DNA from: Rotaria sordida
Taxonomy: Eukaryota > Rotifera > Eurotatoria > Philodinida > Philodinidae
Assembly (NCBI GenBank): GCA_905250125.1
Contig: CAJNOL010000360.1
Span: forward strand, 81,123 to 145,122
DNA: 64,000 bases
Reading direction: 5' to 3'
The position numbers and the translations under genes are program-made. The notes below the pieces were generated by a model. It searched no databases. It was not told where the DNA came from and worked only from the letters and a program-made list of their open reading frames with translations. This document shows, one piece after another, positions 37,135 through 64,000 of this stretch (positions within the stretch are counted from its first letter, which is position 1; each line of letters starts with the position of its first letter).

Positions 37135-40100
37135 ATCTCTTTTGCTCAATGCGGAGCAAATGTTGCAACCAGGTCAGTTGATTGAAGGTAGCATAGCAAA
37201 GGAACATTATTTAAAAGACTTTTATTCACCTCTTTTGCTCACTTTGAAAGAAATATTAAGGCTCAATCATCAGATCGAAAGTCACATGGCAAAAGAACAT
37301 TCATAACGAAACTTCTGTTCACCTTTTTTGCTCACTTCCAAGCAAAGGATGGAACTCTGTCACTTTATCGAAGATCACATGATAAATGAACATAACTCAT
37401 CAGTTTTATGTTCATCAATACTACTGCTTCGAAGCAATGGTTACCATTTGGTCAGTTGATCCAAGATCACATGGCAAAAGGACATTCCTGACTATACTTC
37501 TATTCTTCTCTTTTGCATACTTCGCAGCAATGGTTGTGACTTTATCATCTGATCAAAGATCACAAGGCAAAGAAACATTCATCAACATACTTCCGTTCAC
37601 CCCTTTTCACTCACTTTTAAGCAAAGGCTGCAGCTCGATCATCTGTTAGAATGTTACTAGGAAAAAGAACATTCATAACCAAACTTCAATTCACCTTTTT
37701 TTGCTCACTTCGAAACAAAGGCTACGACTTAATCGTCAGGTCGATAGTTACAGACCAAAGGACCATTAATAACCAAACTTCCACTCACCCCTTCTCCTCA
37801 CATCGAAGCAAAATCTGCCACACGGTCAGCTGATCCAAGACCACATGGCGAAAGGACATTCCTGACTATACTTCTATTCTCCTCTTTTGCTCACTTGTAA
37901 GCTAAGGTTGTGACTTGGTCACTCGATCGAAAGCTACATGGCAAAGAAGCACTCATAAAGACACTTCTATTCACCACTTTTGCTTACTTCGGCTCAAAGG
38001 CTACGACTTGGTCATCTAATTCAAGACCACATCGCAAAGAAACATTAACCATAAAACTTCTGTTCGCCTCTTCCGTTTACTTCGTAGTAGAGACTGGGAA
38101 TTCATCCCCTGATCGGAGCTTACAGAACAAAGGAACCCTCATAATGATGCTTCTGTTCACCACTTTTGCTCACCTGAAGCAGAGGTTGCGACTTGTTCAC
38201 TTGATAGAAAGTCATAGAGCAAAGGACCATTAATAACCAAACTATCGTTCATATGTTCTGTTCATTTCGAAGGAAAGGTTACGACTCGGTCACCTGATCG
38301 AAGCTCATAGGGCAACAGAATATGCATCAAAATACTTGTGTCCAATCCATTTGCTCACTTCGGAGCAAAGATTGCGACTGGGTCACCTGATTGAAAGTCA
38401 AGTCGGAAACGAACATTCATAACCAATCTTATGTTCACCTCGTATGCTCACATTGAAGCAAAGATTGAGGCTCGGTCATTTGTTCGAAAGTCATAGAGCA
38501 AACGACCATCCATAAGCAAACTTCTGTTCATCTCTTACCTCACTTTAAAGCACAGGTTGCGACTCGATCATATGTGCAAATGTCAACCAGGAAAAGGAAC
38601 ATTGATAAGTTAATTCTGTTCATTCATTTTACGCACTTTGAAGTATAAGTTAGAACTTTGTCATCTGATTGAAGATCATATGGCACAGAAACCTTCATAA
38701 AAATACTACTATTCATCTCTTCTGCTCATTTCGAAGCAAAAGCTTCTGTTTCATCGCCTGATCGAAGATCACAGGGTACAGGAGCGTTCATAATCAAACT
38801 TCTATTCTCCTCTTATGGTCTCATCGACGTAAAGATTGCTACTGGGTCACTCGATCGCAGATCATGTGGCAAAGGATGTTTAACAAATACATTTCGCGCC
38901 AACGATTCATTCATCAATCACAACTATGTCGAAGCAGAATTTTCATTATAAACATTAGTGCATGTTTCAAGCAATAAATGAATGACTATGATCATCATGA
39001 TGTTCGTTTATTTTCATCGAGATGAAACAAGCATTAGAATTTCCCTAGTTGATTAACTGTAACATGTCAAATGAATATATCTAACGAAAGTTCTGTTCAC
39101 CTATGTCATTCATTTTGAGCTGGAATAGATGCATTGATCATAGCTCATTCGCTGTAACATGACTAATGAATGATGATAACGTTTAAAACGCTGCCAATGA
39201 TTCTGTTCAACTATGTTTTCATCTGATTTTGAAGCTTGAATCAAAAGTTATGCATTGACCTGTTCATTGAAGAGCACGTAATAAATAAAGGATTCGGAAA
39301 TTGAGCATTTCATTCACATGTTTTCCATCATACACATGAAAGATGATGCGTTCGTAAATAGATAAAAGATCACACACTAAATGAATCAGTTACACCATTG
39401 TTATGTTCATCTATCTTTCTCACTTCGAAATGACGACTAAGCGTTGTTAGTATAGATCAACAATCATATAAGTAATGAATATGTGTCATCGAAATTTTGT
39501 TCTCTTACCCTATTCACTTTGAACTAAAGTATCCAAGCCATGTTGAATCGAAAACTTTCATGGTATATCAATATTTATTTTCCAACGAATTTATTTAGCT
39601 ATCTCAGTGCATCTTCAAACAAATGTTACAAATCTGTGTGCTAGTGGAAGATTGCAAAATTAAAGAATCAACATAACGCTGTCTATAAAACCATTCATGT
39701 ATCTTCTCAACTCATTCAAAATGCAAACGTATGAGATTATCTGCTGATCAAAAGATTACATAGAAGAGGAATCATCGCGATCACTCTCTCTCCAATGCTT
39801 CTGTTCAAAGATATTACACATATTGAAGCAAAACATGGAGAAAATGCTCTTTTGAAAGAGGATATAGCGAATGACTGATCATAATTCTTGACATGGCCAT
39901 GTTTACCAATGTTACTCACTTTAAAACTAAGTTTACGAATCACTAAGTAAATTAAAGCTTAGATGAAAAAGGAAACATTCTTATTTCTGGTGTTATGTTC
40001 ATCTATTGTACTTATTTGAATACAAAGCTTTCGACTGACGAAGACATTCGATGATCATACCGCATAGGCTTGGTCACCATCCAATCCCAACTGGCCGCAT

Positions 40101-40880
40101 AACATTGTTCATCTATTTTATACACACAAAACCAAAGATTCAAGACAGATAACCTTATCGAGAATTATCAGTCGCATGGATAGTCATCATCACCGGTACG
40201 TTCTATCGATCTACTATGTCTATATAATACTTACTATTTCTATTCAGTAACTGATCGATGTTCGCATGTCAAATAAATGATTTAAATAGTACCAACAGTC
40301 GTATTCATGTATTTAATTTACATCAAAGTACGATGACCGAGTTACTAAGCATAAACAAGATGGTCTATCAAATGAATTAGTTCAATCAGTGTATTGTTCG
40401 CTTATATTCTTTTAACTGCAAAGCTAAGGTTTTCGTTTCGCTCATAGATTCAAGGTCCCATGTAAAATAAATGTTCATAACGGCATTTGTTACACTTAGC
40501 ACAAACATTCTATTCCAAAAACTTATTAACTGGGAAAGAAACTGTTCAAGTTGATCTAAAGACTGAAATTTTCTGACAGTTGGACAATCATCAAGATGGA
40601 GGTGTTCACTTACCTTGTTTTTTTCAGAACAAGTTAACAAGTTCTTAAATGGATCATAGTTCAGATAAAAAGTGATTGAATAGAACGACCCTTAACATGC
40701 TGTTCACTTATTTGCCTTCATTCGAGTGAAAGCTCTATTAGAATTAACTATAAACAAAACATAGAATAAATGGATGCTTATAACAAGCATTCTATTCATC
40801 TTTTTTCTCTCATCGAATAAAAGCTAAAAGATATTGTGCCGATCAATAGTAACATGAGAAACGAATAATTTTAATATATT
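37135..40880. repeat. Degenerate tandem array of about 93-bp units
   Basis: The unit reads roughly TTCTGTTCACCTCTTTTGCTC, ACTTCGAAGCAAAGGTTGCG, ACTCGGTCATCTGATCGAAAG, TCACATGGCAAAGGAACATTC, ATAACCAAAC. The TTCTGTTC anchor recurs at intervals of 92-94 bp (for example ending at 37320, 37413, 37505, 37598, 37692). About 19 units are clear up to 38930. Beyond that the units are more diverged and spaced about 100-110 bp, to about 40880. Base composition is less AT-rich than the flanks. Confidence 0.85.
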
Positions 40881-42777
40881 CCACCGTAAAAACTTGGTGC
40901 AGCGAATTCTTGATTTTCTAAATGAATGTTGCAAGTTTTCAAAACAATTTAAAAATAAGCTTTACTTCTTCTTTTCTGTGAAACGAAATTAGTAATGATA
41001 GTTGGAATATATAGCAAGAAAAGTCAACATATTTGCAGCCTATCATATAGCCCCATACATATCACTCTCAAAATCTGTCTTCCGATATCGATTATTTTCG
41101 ATCTGGCAAGTTCGAAAATATAAACATTCTCACTTTTACTTGTTAGGACATGATTTTGGGCGCATATCATAAACTACTAATGACACCCAGCTCGATATGC
41201 TATTCTTATGATCCATTTAGAGAATGTAATCGATATTGGATAGCAATTCATTAATGATTAAATCGACTCCATCATGTTTTATATCGTAACTTCGTAATTA
41301 TGGAGTTAAGAATATTTGCATGTTTAAAGATCAAGCTGAATCTCACATAGAAAGTTACGACACTCTTTTCGTGTTTTATACATTGTTTTCTTTATTGAAT
41401 ATTATGATTATTGCCGATCTACTTCAGTTTGGTCTGATAAAGACAAATATACGTGCGTTAATGACTCAAACGTCTAAGTATTAGAATTCAGATTTCAATG
41501 ATACGATATTCATTTCTACTTGAAATCAGGCTTTGGGAAACTGGATACAGATCAATATCGTAGACATTGCGAATAAACAATTTACATGATGTAAAACAAA
41601 TAACAAAAACGACATGAAATTCATGAAAAAGCCACATAAGAGACGAAATTTTCTTATGGGACTGTCTCTCAATAGATTGTTTTCCTCTAGCTAGGAAAAC
41701 ACAGTGACTTTCATGAAATTATTTGGATAAGAACATAATAATTTTGCATCATGAGATACAATTTTATAAGTACCAGTGAACTCTCTAAAACATTGATAGA
41801 AATGCCCGTTTCATCATCGACAATTTTGTTTGTTTGATATCTGTCATCACTCTTGATGGACAATTTTTATTATTTTGATATAAAGCATATCATTTCTTTT
41901 ACATTTTGATGTCTTATGTACGCCGTAAATAAACTCAAGGGAAATGGATTTCGCCAAGATCGAACTTGACGAATTCCTGAGCTACAAAAACATATGCAAA
42001 GTATGCAAGCGTTTTCTTAAAATTTGACGTTGAACTTATTTTTCATTAGCCATATTATTATGGTTTTAAGAACAAAAAACACTTATTCGTTACTTCAACG
42101 CTTTCTCAGCTTCTTTAGGAATCCTTCAAAATTGCAACTGATAGTATCTGAGCTTTTATGAGAATAATATGACTTCTGGAAGGATATAGCTTTCATAAAA
42201 CTTTAGACAAAAATGTCCTATTTCAGCTCAATACCAAAGCTTACAACAGAGATCAGATATTAGGGCTTCAGTGCATAAATGTTGAGTATTAGAAACCTTT
42301 CTATCTCATCAACAAGACACTCTCAAAGGCTCAAAATTATAGAATGAGTCCAACTTTTGATATGCTACAATCTATACTGATCGATATCAATTAATCGTAT
42401 CAATAAATCAGAACAACAAAGGTCTAGTGGAAACGATAATTTTTTGCCTTATTACATAATTTATTTGCAAAAAGGCTTTTTTCTAATTCTATACGTCTAA
42501 TGAAAATTCTCACTACATGTCAAATGATCGAAAGCTTTAAGGAAGATATTTGGCATCGTTAAAATTTCAGCGAGAGTGTAATAAAAAGATTCTCACTATT
42601 TTGATCCGGTTGTCACCCCTCTCCATTGACTAATTGAGTGGTTGTTTTTCGTTTGAATTTTGTAGGACCTAGGGAGTTTTTTTCGATTTTGACAAACAAT
42701 CATTAGTCAACTCTCGGATTTATTAATGTAAAAACTATTGCAAACATCAACTGTTGGCCATTATTTTTACTATAGCT
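40881..42777. other. AT-rich intergenic sequence with nothing recognised
   Basis: No gene, repeat array or inverted repeat could be supported here by eye. It separates the 93-bp array from the partial reading frame that abuts the assembly gap. Confidence 0.4.
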
Positions 42778-42791
42778 TTATATTAGCATAC

Positions 42792-43025
42792 CTGATTCTC
42801 CATTATATTTTGTCGTTGTGCTCATTTCCACTGGTAATGCTTTACTTCCATGAGTTTCGCCGTTGATGACGTTGTCATTTATTGGTAAAGATGAAGCATT
42901 ACTTGTTATAGAATTTTTTTGTGTTTTGAAATTTACTAAACAATAATCATAAAAAGATGCATATATATTAGGAATTTTTGAGAAGGGAGCCGTTGGTCGA
43001 ATGATTATTCGTCGAATAGACAATT
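42792..43025 (-). CDS. Possible partial exon truncated by the assembly gap
   Basis: On the minus strand a frame runs from the gap edge (SIRRIIIRPTAPFSKIPNIYASFYDYCLVNFKTQ ... KYNGESG) to a GTATGC donor-like site just below 42792. It has average codon composition, but no family was recognised. It may be an exon of a gene divergent from FRY whose other exons lie in the gap, or chance. Confidence 0.3.
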
Positions 43026-43125
43026 NNNNNNNNNNNNNNNNNNNNNNNNNNNNNNNNNNNNNNNNNNNNNNNNNNNNNNNNNNNNNNNNNNNNNNNNNNN
43101 NNNNNNNNNNNNNNNNNNNNNNNNN
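43026..43125. other. Assembly gap (100 N)
   Basis: Exactly 100 N, a conventional placeholder of unknown true length. The first exons of FRY are missing on its right side, so real sequence is absent here, or the two contigs may be wrongly joined. Confidence 0.98.

Positions 43126-64000
<20,875 letters not shown>

Noticed and set aside
37386..38233. Frames of 60-107 aa on the plus strand in the tandem array
   Set aside because: They exist because the repeat period is a multiple of three; stops and shifts occur between units and no start or splice structure is visible.

Overview
The window is animal nuclear DNA. It is very AT-rich, codons end mostly in A or T, and genes are split by many tiny introns (about 50-90 bp, GT...AG) plus a few introns of 1-5 kb filled with repeats. 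The proteins found (plexin-domain protein, SID-1 family protein, DZIP1, Furry) are metazoan. Gene structure and composition fit a spiralian such as a bdelloid rotifer; that placement is inference, because no marker in the window proves it.

Layout. (1) 1075-8599, minus strand: PLXDC1/2 (TEM7)-like receptor with a 4.7-kb last intron carrying three inverted-repeat elements. (2) 9033-9506, plus: intronless calmodulin/myosin-light-chain-like EF-hand protein, divergent from gene 1. (3) 9658-15780, minus: complete SID-1 transmembrane family gene (SIDT1/2), 17 exons, 792 aa. (4) 16165-25675, plus: complete DZIP1-like ciliary zinc-finger gene, 19 exons, 824 aa; its 4.6-kb intron holds a decayed Mutator-like transposon with a second transposon nested inside it. 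(5) 26709-32244, plus: 847-aa WD40 protein. (6) 32373-33916, plus: 345-aa coiled-coil protein 128 bp downstream. (7) 33917-43025: 9 kb without a convincing complete gene, dominated by a degenerate tandem array of about 93-bp units (about 37135-40880). (8) 43026-43125: a run of exactly 100 N, an assembly gap. (9) 43126-64000, plus: most of a Furry (FRY/FRYL) gene, with its 5' end lost in or beyond the gap and its 3' end beyond the window.

Exon chains for genes 1, 3, 4, 5 and 6 were assembled by hand. In each case the summed exon lengths divide by three and all junction phases agree, which supports the models. DZIP1 is a known basal-body/ciliary protein; the WD40 and coiled-coil genes beside it look like candidate ciliary proteins, but this is not proven. 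FRY controls NDR-kinase signalling and cell shape; SIDT proteins act in dsRNA or cholesterol transport.

Two window-wide patterns stand out. First, all six start codons that can be seen are preceded, 3-14 nt upstream, by a 3' splice-acceptor-like sequence, which suggests spliced-leader trans-splicing or tiny 5'-UTR introns. Second, nearly every long intron and one intergenic spacer contains a large palindromic (foldback) element, and several of these fall into families shared between introns of different genes.
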